Positions 6,238-14,092 of a stretch of 19,540 nucleotides of DNA are shown here, piece by piece. The position numbers and the translations under genes are program-made. Source of the DNA: an uncultured Oscillospiraceae bacterium (lineage in GTDB: Bacteria > Bacillota > Clostridia > Oscillospirales > Ruminococcaceae); the NCBI GenBank assembly GCA_934463345.1, contig CAKSJL010000029.1:1-19540 (forward strand), in the 5' to 3' direction. The notes beneath the pieces are model-generated. The model ran no database searches. It was not told the DNA's origin and saw nothing but the letters and a program-made list of their open reading frames with translations. Positions within the stretch are counted from its first letter, which is position 1. Every line of letters begins with the position of its first letter.

Positions 6238-7692
6238 GACCTTTTGAAAATAAAATCCAATGAATACCCACAAAATTATTATACACGAGGGGAGTATTAT
6301 AATATCACCATATTTCGTGTAAAAAGTCAACTCATTTTTCATTTGGAAGTTTCCTGAAATCACGTACTCAGTATTGATCTTACTAATTGATGCGATTTTT
6401 CCATTGCAGTCAATAACAGACGATATTCCGGTATTAGTCGATGTCATTACATATCTGCTGTTTTCGACGGCACGCATTATAGAATGCGAATGATGCTGAT
6501 ACAAAGGTATTTTCTCTCCAAGCCATGAGTCATTTGTCAATATAGCTATTGCTTCTGCACCTTTAATAACGTTTTCTGAAACATCTTTCGGAAATATTGA
6601 TTCAAAGCATATAGAACATCCGAGAAGTCCATATTCTGAACTAATAAGCCTAGTTTGTTCTGCTTGAGAAAAATCAGTTGCTGTAAATTTTGATGATATA
6701 AATCTAAATGGATTATATTCTCCGAAAGGAACAAGTTTTCTTTTTAAGTAAACAGCAGATGCTTGTTTATTCGGTAATATTGTCATACATGCATTGTAAT
6801 ACTTTTCATTTTCTTTGTATTGACTTCCGAAAAGGAGAAGAGAGTTGTATTTGCAGCTTAACATATATAATTTTTCTCTTGATAAAGTATTTGTATATAT
6901 ATCAGAATGAAAAACCGTTTCCGGAAAAATTATAAGGTCAGCATTTTTAATTTTACTTTTATCTAATAGTTCAGAATATTTATCAAATATTTCATTTGGT
7001 GAAGCAGCAAATTTGCTTTCTCTTGGATAGTTGCCTTGTACAATTACTGCTGTCAGATCGGAGTATTCAAAACCTTTAAGACGTTGAACCCCAAACAGGG
7101 TATTGATGGAGAATAAAAATGAAGCTGTAATAACAGCAATGCTTTTAACGGTAACTTTTCTACTTAAAAAAGCATATGACAGCAAAGCATTTATTGAGAC
7201 AATTAGAAATGAGACGAAAAGTGTTCCAAAAAGCGAAGCAGTTTGTATAAATGCCGTAAAACAAGAAACCACATTGCCAAGTCTTACCCAAGGCAGTGAA
7301 ACATGAGGAAATATTCCTTGCATCCATTCGCCGAAAATGTATAAAAAGGGGAAATATAGTAAATGTGGATTTTTTGAAATTCTATAGGTTATAAAAGGAA
7401 AAGTAAATAATAATGATAAAACAGATGACAGCGCTGATATCAGTAGTAATGAAATTATGATTTTCAGTACAAGATTGCTCGTTATTCGTGATGATATATT
7501 ATAAAGCCATAAATACGAAAAAAAGTTGAAAAAAAAAGAGTAAAGATATATCTTATATATTTTTTTGTCATTTGAAAATGAATACATAAGTGGTATAAGC
7601 GCAAAAAATATAACGAAAAACAATTTGTCAGAATAAAAAGAAACAGCCGCAAGCACTCCGGATAAAACAGGAAAAGCAATATTGATAATCAT
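6217..7692 (-). CDS. lnt: Apolipoprotein N-acyltransferase
   Basis: This 491-aa integral membrane enzyme (from ATG 7692) would add the third acyl chain to the N-terminal Cys of lipoproteins. The first 200 or so residues are a run of hydrophobic helices. The extracytoplasmic nitrilase-like domain follows, with the catalytic Glu-Lys-Cys set: E258 in FPETVF, K317 in YLKRKLVPFGEY and C362 in ICFESIFP. The supporting motifs TNDSWLG and MRAVENSRYVMTSTNTG also match Lnt. A last helix (residues 463-484) precedes the basic tail. A longer frame opens at 7899, but its extra 69 residues do not look like Lnt. ATG 7692 begins the normal first helix and overlaps the stop of a 16-aa leader ORF (ATGA), suggesting coupled translation. 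Low-GC Gram-positives often lack Lnt, though clostridial homologues are known. Confidence 0.88.
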   Translation of the reverse strand: MIINIAFPVLSGVLAAVSFYSDKLFFVIFFALIPLMYSFSNDKKIYKIYLYSFFFNFFSYLWLYNISSRITSNLVLKIIISLLLISALSSVLSLLFTFPFITYRISKNPHLLYFPFLYIFGEWMQGIFPHVSLPWVRLGNVVSCFTAFIQTASLFGTLFVSFLIVSINALLSYAFLSRKVTVKSIAVITASFLFSINTLFGVQRLKGFEYSDLTAVIVQGNYPRESKFAASPNEIFDKYSELLDKSKIKNADLIIFPETVFHSDIYTNTLSREKLYMLSCKYNSLLLFGSQYKENEKYYNACMTILPNKQASAVYLKRKLVPFGEYNPFRFISSKFTATDFSQAEQTRLISSEYGLLGCSICFESIFPKDVSENVIKGAEAIAILTNDSWLGEKIPLYQHHSHSIMRAVENSRYVMTSTNTGISSVIDCNGKIASISKINTEYVISGNFQMKNELTFYTKYGDIIILPSCIIILWVFIGFYFQKVLKKKEN

Positions 7693-7739
7693 GCTAAACA
7701 AGCATCCGGATTGTTGATTAAAATCAAAATGTTTTTCAT
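7689..7739 (-). CDS. Putative 16-aa leader peptide coupled to lnt
   Basis: The frame runs from ATG 7739 to TGA 7689-7691 and encodes MKNILILINNPDACLA. It has the best SD in the region (GAGGAG at 7747-7752, 7-nt spacer). Its stop overlaps the lnt start as ATGA. lnt itself has no visible SD at ATG 7692, so ribosomes ending this ORF are the likely source of lnt initiation. The peptide is mostly hydrophobic and contains no run of one amino acid that would suggest attenuation. I recognise no family. A frameshift inside a longer lnt N-terminus is the alternative, but I think it less likely. Confidence 0.5.
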   Translation of the reverse strand: MKNILILINNPDACLA

Positions 7740-7752
7740 TTTTAAACTCCTC

Positions 7753-7959
7753 AAAAACAGATTTGAAACATAAAAATATAAATTTATCTATATTATGATG
7801 GATATAAGTAATGGTTTTTATACATTGTGCACTAAAAATAAAAGTAGGGATAATGCCTGTTGTACAGCTTTTCATTAAAAGTGAAAAATGGACTTGCATT
7901 TTTATGTATTTTGTTGTATTATAATATTGTATTGTTGTATGAAGGAGCAGTTAAAAGAT
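7753..7959. other. Divergent intergenic region between the lnt leader ORF and the glycosyltransferase pseudogene
   Basis: This AT-rich stretch of 207 nt holds a plus-strand promoter (described separately) and short imperfect palindromes such as TTTTCA (7869-7874) with TGAAAA (7882-7887). I did not find a convincing -35/-10 pair for lnt on the minus strand, although AT-rich -10-like hexamers are frequent. The long lnt reading frame extends through part of this region but shows no family resemblance here. Confidence 0.5.
7894..7922 (+). promoter_or_regulatory. Probable promoter for the glycosyltransferase/WG-repeat genes
   Basis: TTGCAT (7894-7899), a 17-nt spacer and TATTAT (7917-7922) form a good sigma-A-type promoter; an overlapping TATAAT is at 7920-7925. 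It is about 38 nt before the start codon at 7960. No strong promoter or terminator separates these genes from purE, so it may also feed the purine genes. Confidence 0.6.
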
Positions 7960-8915
7960 ATGAAACTGATTTCTGTTATAGTTCCATGCTATAATGAACA
8001 GGAAGTTCTTCCTCTTTATTATGCTGAGATGAACAAAATAATTTCCAAAATGCAGACAGAGCATAGTGATATTGAGTTTGAGCTTTTATTTATAAATGAC
8101 GGTTCAAAGGATAATACTCTAAAGCTTCTTCGGGAGCTTTCAAAACAGGACAAGCGTGTAAGGTATATTTCTGAAAAGAAGCTGGAATGTACGCAGGTCT
8201 TGAAAATGCAAAGGGTGACTATGTTGTAATAATGGATGCCGATTTACAGCACCCTCCGGCATTTATTCCGCAGATGTATAAATATGTTTCGGAGAATGGC
8301 TATGATTGTGCAACAACAAGACGTGTCAGCCGAAAGGGAGAATCAAAAATACGTTCATGGTTTGCGATGAAGTTTTACAAAATAATGAATAAAATTTCTC
8401 AGACTGAAATTGTTGATGGTGCGCAGGATTTTAGATTTATGACTCGTCAGATGGTTGATGCGATTCTTTCCATGAAGGAGTATAATAGGTTTTCAAAGGG
8501 CATTTTCAGCTGGGTCGGCTTCAATGTAAAGTACATTGAATATGAAAACGTTGAACGTGCTGCCGGCACGACTGCCTGGTCATTCTGGAAGTTATTTATG
8601 TACTCGCTTGAAGGAATATTTGCTTTTTCTACAGCACCTCTTGCTATTGCATCTCTTCTTGGTGTTTTAAGCTGCTTGATTGCATTTATATGGATAATAG
8701 TAATTGTTATTAAAACTATTGCATTTGGCGAAGACGTTCAGGGATTTCCAACAATAATGTGTGCAATATTTCTTTTGGGTGGATTGCAACTTTTCTGTAC
8801 AGGAATTCTTGGACAGTATCTTTCAAAGACATATCTTGAAACAAAAAAGCGCCCAATCTACATAGTTGGAGAAACAGAGCAGAGCTTCAAAGACAAAAAT
8901 GAAAAAAATAAGTGA
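7960..8915 (+). pseudogene. Family 2 glycosyltransferase (polyprenyl-phosphate sugar transferase, GtrB/DPM1 type), frameshifted by an apparent 16-nt deletion
   Basis: The N-terminal part starts at ATG 7960 (SD GAAGGAG, long 12-nt spacer) with MKLISVIVPCYNEQEVLP and INDGSKDNT, the nucleotide-sugar fold of GT2. It reads in frame to about 8172 and then changes phase. The second part continues in another frame as KEAGMYAGLENAKGDYVVIMDADLQHPP, with the metal-binding DAD motif, and ends with two hydrophobic helices (about 8625-8840) typical of the GtrB group. Family members have FSRNFGKEA at the joint. Here that segment is cut from ...RYIS directly to KEA, which fits loss of 16 nt and explains the shift. 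Neither half alone should be active. If intact, it would move a sugar to undecaprenyl phosphate for envelope glycans. A sequencing or assembly error is the alternative. Confidence 0.8.
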
Positions 8916-9921
8916 AATATCAGTTAATTCAAAAGGATTTTTGGCAAACAAATATTTCAGAATTCTGACAATTATTCTTTTGATACTGATGTTAATAATG
9001 TCAGCAGTTCTTATAAGCATTTATATAGATGTTAATAAAGAAAACACTGTAAAGAATAATCCGGCTAAAAATATTATATCGCAGGCAGACAAATCTGCTG
9101 ATGAATATGCTGTATTTGAAGACGAAAAAGGAAAATTCGGTGTTTCTGACAAAAATGAAAAAGTTATTATTGAACCGATATGGAATGAAATATATATACT
9201 TTCTAAAAATCGGTTTATAGTTGGAAAATCAGTTGGTACTGCTGTAAAAATGGGCATTATTGATGGTGAATCAAATATTATTGTTCCATTTATATTTGAT
9301 ACATTTTATTCTCTGAGCAGTGACTATATCGGCGGATTTACAGAAAACAAAAATAATTTCTTTCTTTTTGATAAATCAGGAGAACTGCTTATAAATAAAA
9401 GGTGGACTGAATACAAGCTTTCGGACGACATTATATATCTGTTTGATTTTGATAATGAATATCGCTGTAAATACAATGACGGACAATTTCAGATTGTATA
9501 CATTAGTTTGGCTTGTGCAGCAGAAGGCATTCCATTTAATATTATGGTTACAAACTATAATAAAATAAATAAAACTGGGATAGAAAATCTTGAAAGAATT
9601 TCTGAGATTACAAGAAGTTATCTTTCGTATTTGATTTCAGGAAGCTCAGATATATCAGATTTGACTTCAGAACAATACTATTCTGCACTTTCATCAAATG
9701 ATTTTTTTAGGGAATGTGTTATAAAAAGCATTTCTGATTGTGAATTTGATATAGTAAAAGAAAAATCATCGGAATCTTATAATGTCAGAGTGGTTATAAA
9801 TTATGATTACAGAAAGAAAAATTCTGATCTGATAAATATCTCTTCTGAAATTGTTTTGAATATTGTCAGTGACGAAAACAACAGGCTTGTTTTGAAAAGT
9901 ATTAATAAGACTGAATTATAG
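8899..9921 (+). CDS. Membrane-anchored WG-repeat protein of unknown function
   Basis: This protein has 340 aa from ATG 8899. An upstream TTG at 8866 keeps the frame open, but ATG places a normal short N-terminus before the membrane segment. Residues 20-43 form one hydrophobic helix after a basic stretch, consistent with N-in, C-out topology. Residues 79-145 contain two WG-type repeats (KFGVSDKNEKVIIEPIWNEI and KMGIIDGESNIIVPFIFDTF) and a third degenerate one near 154-170. The C-terminal half (180-340) is not recognisable to me. It begins 17 nt inside the end of the glycosyltransferase frame with no strong SD, so it probably depends on translation of that gene's second half. WG repeats are a structural motif with no fixed activity. 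An envelope role is suggested only by the anchor and the neighbour. Confidence 0.75.
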   Translation: MKKISEISVNSKGFLANKYFRILTIILLILMLIMSAVLISIYIDVNKENTVKNNPAKNIISQADKSADEYAVFEDEKGKFGVSDKNEKVIIEPIWNEIYILSKNRFIVGKSVGTAVKMGIIDGESNIIVPFIFDTFYSLSSDYIGGFTENKNNFFLFDKSGELLINKRWTEYKLSDDIIYLFDFDNEYRCKYNDGQFQIVYISLACAAEGIPFNIMVTNYNKINKTGIENLERISEITRSYLSYLISGSSDISDLTSEQYYSALSSNDFFRECVIKSISDCEFDIVKEKSSESYNVRVVINYDYRKKNSDLINISSEIVLNIVSDENNRLVLKSINKTEL

Positions 9922-9963
9922 CTGAATTATACAGCTGTAAAATAAATGATTTAAGGTGAAAAA

Positions 9964-10467
9964 ATGAAAAAAGTTGCAATTGTAATGGGAAGCGACAGCG
10001 ATTTTCCAATTGTAAAAAATGCTGTTTTAAAGTTGAAGGAATTTAATGTCCCATATGAAGTACATGTAATGTCGGCACACAGAACACCGTCACAGGCGGC
10101 TGAATTTTCTTCTGGAGCTGCCGAAAATGGCTTTGGCGTGATTATAGCCGCAGCTGGAAAAGCAGCTCATCTTGGCGGTGTTCTTGCGGCGAATACAATA
10201 CTACCTGTTATCGGAGTACCAGTAAAATCATCAACCCTTGATGGTCTTGATGCACTTCTTGCAACTGTTCAGATGCCAAGCGGTATTCCTGTTGCAACCG
10301 TTGCAATAGACGGGGCGGCAAACGCTGCAATACTTGCTATTCAGATGCTGGCACTTTCAGATAATGAACTTTCTGTTAAACTTTACGACATGAAAAAGAA
10401 AATGGCAGAAGAGGTTGTTGCTAAAGATAAGAAAATGTCAGAGAACATTGAAGAGCTTTTAAAATAA
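9964..10467 (+). CDS. purE: N5-carboxyaminoimidazole ribonucleotide mutase (PurE, class I type)
   Basis: This 167-aa cytoplasmic enzyme forms 4-carboxy-5-aminoimidazole ribonucleotide in purine synthesis. The motifs GSDSDFPI (residues 9-16), SAHRTPSQ (38-45) and the late MPSGIPVATVAIDGA segment identify PurE. The central loop reads AAGKAAHLGGVLAA rather than the textbook GAGGAAHLPGM, a variant I believe is common in Clostridia. The SD is AAGGTG, 7 nt before ATG 9964. It opens the run of pur genes, 42 nt after the WG-repeat gene. No purK is in the window. PurE may therefore depend on a purK elsewhere or use CO2 directly; the sequence does not decide. Confidence 0.95.
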   Translation: MKKVAIVMGSDSDFPIVKNAVLKLKEFNVPYEVHVMSAHRTPSQAAEFSSGAAENGFGVIIAAAGKAAHLGGVLAANTILPVIGVPVKSSTLDGLDALLATVQMPSGIPVATVAIDGAANAAILAIQMLALSDNELSVKLYDMKKKMAEEVVAKDKKMSENIEELLK

Positions 10468-10514
10468 CTTTCATATAAATCTTAGTCGGACAGTCCGGCA
10501 GAATGGAGAAAAAA

Positions 10515-11231
10515 ATGGAGAATATCACAAAAACTGAACAGCTTTATGAAGGAAAAGCAAAGAAGGTATTTGCAACAAATAATCCTGACTACGTTATTGT
10601 TGATTACAAAGATGACGCAACAGCATTCAACGGCGAAAAGAAAGGAACAATTGTTGGCAAGGGTGTTATCAATAACAAGATGACAAACTATATGTTCGGT
10701 CTGCTTGAAAAGGAAGGAATACCTACTCATCTTATCAAGGAAATCAGTGATCGTGAAACTATTGTAAAGAAAGTTGAAATTGTTCCTCTTGAAGTAATTG
10801 TGAGAAATGTTGCCGCAGGCAGTTTTTCAAAGAAGCTTGGAATTGCCGAGGGTACACCACTTAAACAGCCTACACTTGAATTCAGCTATAAGAATGACGA
10901 TCTGGGAGATCCGTTTATAAACAAATACTATGCGTTAGGTCTTGATCTTGCAACAGAAGAAGAGATTGAAACAATTACTAAATATGCATTCAAAGTAAAT
11001 GAATTTATGCTTAAATTCTTTAAGGAAATTAATATCGACCTTATTGACTTTAAGATTGAGTTCGGAAGATTCCATGGTCAGATTCTTCTTGCTGATGAAA
11101 TTTCTCCTGATACTTGCCGTTTCTGGGACAGCACAACTCACGAGAAACTCGACAAAGACAGATTCAGAAGAGATATGGGCGGAGTTGAAGAAGCTTATCA
11201 GGAACTTATGAAGAGAGTTATGGGAGCATAA
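10515..11231 (+). CDS. purC: Phosphoribosylaminoimidazole-succinocarboxamide synthase (SAICAR synthetase)
   Basis: This enzyme of 238 aa joins aspartate to CAIR using ATP, giving SAICAR. The N-terminal YEGKAKKVF is the family's nucleotide-binding start. [58 protein letters not shown] and the FRRDMGG end all match PurC. An in-frame ATG at 10503 would add MEKK. I prefer ATG 10515 because GGAG at 10505-10508 gives a 6-nt spacer, whereas nothing like an SD precedes 10503. The length is normal for the short bacterial form. It follows purE by 47 nt and lies 1 nt before the next gene. Confidence 0.96.
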   Translation: MENITKTEQLYEGKAKKVFATNNPDYVIVDYKDDATAFNGEKKGTIVGKGVINNKMTNYMFGLLEKEGIPTHLIKEISDRETIVKKVEIVPLEVIVRNVAAGSFSKKLGIAEGTPLKQPTLEFSYKNDDLGDPFINKYYALGLDLATEEEIETITKYAFKVNEFMLKFFKEINIDLIDFKIEFGRFHGQILLADEISPDTCRFWDSTTHEKLDKDRFRRDMGGVEEAYQELMKRVMGA

Positions 11232-11232
11232 T

Positions 11233-12654
11233 ATGGGTGGATTTTTTGGAGCAGTTTCGTCAAATGACTGTATTCAGGATGTCTTTTTCGGAACTGATTA
11301 TCATTCACATCTTGGAACCAGAAGGGGAGGAATGACATCTTTTTCTCCGGAACTCGGATTTCAAAGAAACATTCACAGCATAGAAAATTCACCATTTCGC
11401 ACCAAATTTGAAAAGGATGTAGAAAAAATGAGAGGAAATATCTGTATCGGATGCATAAGCGATACAGACCCTCAGCCTATAATGGTTCGTTCAAAGCTGG
11501 GGCTTTATGCTGTTTGTTCTATAGGAATAATAACCAATGCAGAAAGTCTATCTCAGGAGCTTTTAGAATGTGGATGTGCGAACTTTGAAACGATGAGCAG
11601 CGGAAGCATTAACTCAGGTGGTCTTATTGGTGCGCTTATTGCACAAAAAGATACTTTTGAAGAGGGCATAAGATATGCTCAAGACAAAATTGAAGGAACT
11701 ATGTCACTTATAATTATGACAAAGGATTCAATTATTTGTGCAAGAGATAAAGCAGGCAGACTTCCGATTATTATAGGAAAAAGATCAGATGGTTATTGCT
11801 TTTCATTTGAATCATTTGCTTTTCAGAAGCTTGGATATTCTACTTGTCACGAACTAAAAGCAAGTGAAATAACAAGGATAACTAAAGATGGCTTTGAGGT
11901 AATTGGTGAGGGAACAGACAATATGAAAATATGTACGTTCCTGTGGACATATTATGGCTATCCAAATGCATGCTATGAGGGCGTCAATGTTGAAGTTATG
12001 AGAACCAGAAATGGTGAAATCATGGCTGAAACAGATATGAAAAACGGAAGGCTTCCGGATGTTGATTATGTGTGTGGTGTTCCTGATTCAGGAATTCCTC
12101 ATGCAATAGGATATGCCAATAAAAGTGGCATTCCTTTTGCGAGACCGTTTATAAAATATACTCCAACATGGCCGAGAAGCTTCATGCCTGCAAATCAATC
12201 CATGAGAAATCGTGTTGCTAAAATGAAACTTATTCCTGTTCATGAACTTATAGAGGGAAAGAAACTGCTTTTTGTTGATGACAGCATTGTAAGGGGAACT
12301 CAAATGCGTGAAACAGTTGAATTTCTTTATGAAAACGGAGCTAAGGAAGTTCATATGCGTTCAGCATGTCCACCTATAATGTATGGTTGCAAATACCTTA
12401 ATTTTTCAAGAAGTACATCTGAACTTGAACTGATTGCAAGACAGATCATTGATGAAAATGAAGGTGCTGAAGGTGTAAAATTTATTAGTGAATACAGTAA
12501 TTCATCTACTGAAAGAGGCAAATTTCTGAGAGATGAAATCTGTCGCAGACTGAAACTTACTTCACTTGAATTTCAATCACTTGATGGTACTGTGAGGGCA
12601 GTCGGAAAACCTGAATGTCAGCTTTGTTCCTACTGCTGGAATGGAAGGGAATGA
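11233..12654 (+). CDS. PurF-like amidophosphoribosyltransferase paralogue lacking the glutaminase residues
   Basis: This 473-aa protein has the full PurF layout: an N-terminal Ntn-amidotransferase-like domain (about 1-225) and a phosphoribosyltransferase domain (about 230-470). The PRPP loop [10 protein letters not shown] (347-356) and the lid region FIKYTPTWPRSFM (306-318) are intact. The glutaminase site is gone. The protein begins MGGFFG, with Gly2 where PurF has its nucleophilic Cys. HVRYSTTG is replaced by GCISDTDP, and AHNGNL by SIGIITNA. C234, C386, C462 and C465 align with cysteines that bind the Fe-S cluster in Bacillus-type PurF. The start has SD GGGAG. It sits between purC (1-nt gap) and true purF (5-nt gap). 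It may act on free ammonia, partner PurF, or regulate; I see no way to choose from sequence. Confidence 0.9.
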   Translation: MGGFFGAVSSNDCIQDVFFGTDYHSHLGTRRGGMTSFSPELGFQRNIHSIENSPFRTKFEKDVEKMRGNICIGCISDTDPQPIMVRSKLGLYAVCSIGIITNAESLSQELLECGCANFETMSSGSINSGGLIGALIAQKDTFEEGIRYAQDKIEGTMSLIIMTKDSIICARDKAGRLPIIIGKRSDGYCFSFESFAFQKLGYSTCHELKASEITRITKDGFEVIGEGTDNMKICTFLWTYYGYPNACYEGVNVEVMRTRNGEIMAETDMKNGRLPDVDYVCGVPDSGIPHAIGYANKSGIPFARPFIKYTPTWPRSFMPANQSMRNRVAKMKLIPVHELIEGKKLLFVDDSIVRGTQMRETVEFLYENGAKEVHMRSACPPIMYGCKYLNFSRSTSELELIARQIIDENEGAEGVKFISEYSNSSTERGKFLRDEICRRLKLTSLEFQSLDGTVRAVGKPECQLCSYCWNGRE

Positions 12655-12659
12655 TTTAA

Positions 12660-14081
12660 TTGCTAACAGGATTACATGAAGAATGCGGTGTGTTCGGAAT
12701 ATATTCTCCTCACGCCGAGGACGTTGCGTCACAGACATATTTTGCACTGTATGCACTTCAGCACAGAGGTCAGGAAAGCTGCGGAATAGTTGTAAATGAT
12801 ATGGGAGTATTTTCATATCATAAGGATCTGGGACTTGTACCGGAAGTTTTTAACGAAGAAACTCTTAGAAAGCTTGGAACAGGAAATATTGCCGTTGGAC
12901 ATGTACGCTATTCTACAACCGGCAATTCTAACCGCTCAAATGCACAACCACTTGTTGTCAGACATATAAAAGGACCTCTTGCCATTGCACATAATGGTAA
13001 TCTGGTAAATGCAAGAGAGCTGAGAGAAAAATACGAACTTAAAGGTGCAATTTTCCACAATACAAATGATACTGAAGCCATTTCATATGCAATAACTGAA
13101 CAAAGACTTGTTCAGCCATCAATAGAAAAATCCGTTGAAGAAGCAATGTATAAATTTAAAGGTGCATATTCACTTGTTATAATGTCACCTACTAAATTAA
13201 TTGCCGCAAGAGATCCACAGGGATTCAGACCGCTTTGTATGGGAAAAACTGAGGATGGTTCAATTGTTTTTGCTTCTGAAACATGTGCACTTGACAGCAT
13301 AGGTGCTGAATTTATAAGAAATGTTGAACCTGGTGAAATTGTGGTTGTCGATAAATCAGGAGTTAAATCAATCAGGACACACTGCGGTCAGAAAACTTCT
13401 ATGTGTGTATTTGAATATGTTTATTTTGCAAGACCTGACTCTGTAATACAGAATGTGTGTGTACATAATGCACGTCTGAAAGCCGGAGAGCTTCTATGGA
13501 AGGAACATCCAGTTGATGCAGATGTAGTTATTGGTGTTCCCGACAGTGGACTTGATGCGGCACTTGGATTTTCAAGAGCGTCAGGAATTCATTATGGCGT
13601 TGGATTCATAAAAAACAGGTATGTAGGACGTACATTTATTCAGCCTACACAATCACAGCGTTCAAATTCTGTTAGAATTAAGCTTAATGTTATAAAGGAT
13701 GTAGTAAAAGGCAAAAGAGTAGTACTGATCGATGACAGTATTGTAAGGGGGACAACCAGTGCAAGAATTGTTAATCTTATCAGGGAGGCCGGTGCAAAGG
13801 AAATACATATGAGAATTTCATGCCCGCCATTTACAAATCCTTGTTATTTTGGAACAGATATTGACAGTAAGGAAAATCTTATTGCATGCCATATGTCTGT
13901 TAATGAAATTGCAAAGAAAATCGGAGCTGATTCACTGGGATATTTAAGTCTTGACGGTGTTAAAAGCATTGCAAAAGGTGCAGACTGTGATTTCTGCGTT
14001 GGCTGCTTTACAGGTGAATATCCTATAGAAGTTCCAAAAGAAATGCCAAAGGATAAATTTGAAAGAAAAATAGGTGAATAA
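12660..14081 (+). CDS. purF: Amidophosphoribosyltransferase (glutamine PRPP amidotransferase)
   Basis: This 473-aa enzyme makes phosphoribosylamine from PRPP and glutamine, the committed step of purine synthesis. The start is TTG 12660, with SD GAAGGGA about 9 nt upstream in the end of the previous gene. It gives a short propeptide MLTGLHEE before Cys9, the nucleophile exposed after self-cleavage. Glutaminase residues are present: HRGQES at 35-40, R83 in HVRYSTTG, N112-G113 in AHNGNL and D137 in NDTEA. The PRPP loop [12 protein letters not shown] is at 355-366. C249, C395, C443 and C446 match the 4Fe-4S ligands of the Bacillus subtilis enzyme, so this is the oxygen-sensitive Fe-S type. It is a canonical, complete PurF next to the altered copy. 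Confidence 0.97.
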   Translation: MLTGLHEECGVFGIYSPHAEDVASQTYFALYALQHRGQESCGIVVNDMGVFSYHKDLGLVPEVFNEETLRKLGTGNIAVGHVRYSTTGNSNRSNAQPLVVRHIKGPLAIAHNGNLVNARELREKYELKGAIFHNTNDTEAISYAITEQRLVQPSIEKSVEEAMYKFKGAYSLVIMSPTKLIAARDPQGFRPLCMGKTEDGSIVFASETCALDSIGAEFIRNVEPGEIVVVDKSGVKSIRTHCGQKTSMCVFEYVYFARPDSVIQNVCVHNARLKAGELLWKEHPVDADVVIGVPDSGLDAALGFSRASGIHYGVGFIKNRYVGRTFIQPTQSQRSNSVRIKLNVIKDVVKGKRVVLIDDSIVRGTTSARIVNLIREAGAKEIHMRISCPPFTNPCYFGTDIDSKENLIACHMSVNEIAKKIGADSLGYLSLDGVKSIAKGADCDFCVGCFTGEYPIEVPKEMPKDKFERKIGE

Positions 14082-14092
14082 GGAGCAGATTA

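Noticed and set aside
7693..7899. N-terminal 69-residue extension of the lnt reading frame to 7899
   Set aside because: The extra residues do not resemble Lnt, include several Cys and charged stretches before the first normal helix, have no SD at 7899, and overlap the divergent promoter and a well-placed leader ORF.
9920..9936. AGCTG-AATTATA-CAGCT hairpin before purE as a terminator
   Set aside because: Only 5 bp and not followed by a T run; at most a weak structure.
10473..10514. CGGACAGTCCG palindrome between purE and purC as an operator or terminator
   Set aside because: The arms leave too small a loop for a stable hairpin, there is no T run, and a single copy gives no support for an operator.
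12088..12354. Minus-strand open frame of 88 codons inside the purF-like gene
   Set aside because: It lies wholly within a well-supported plus-strand gene, and its sequence has no family features or SD.
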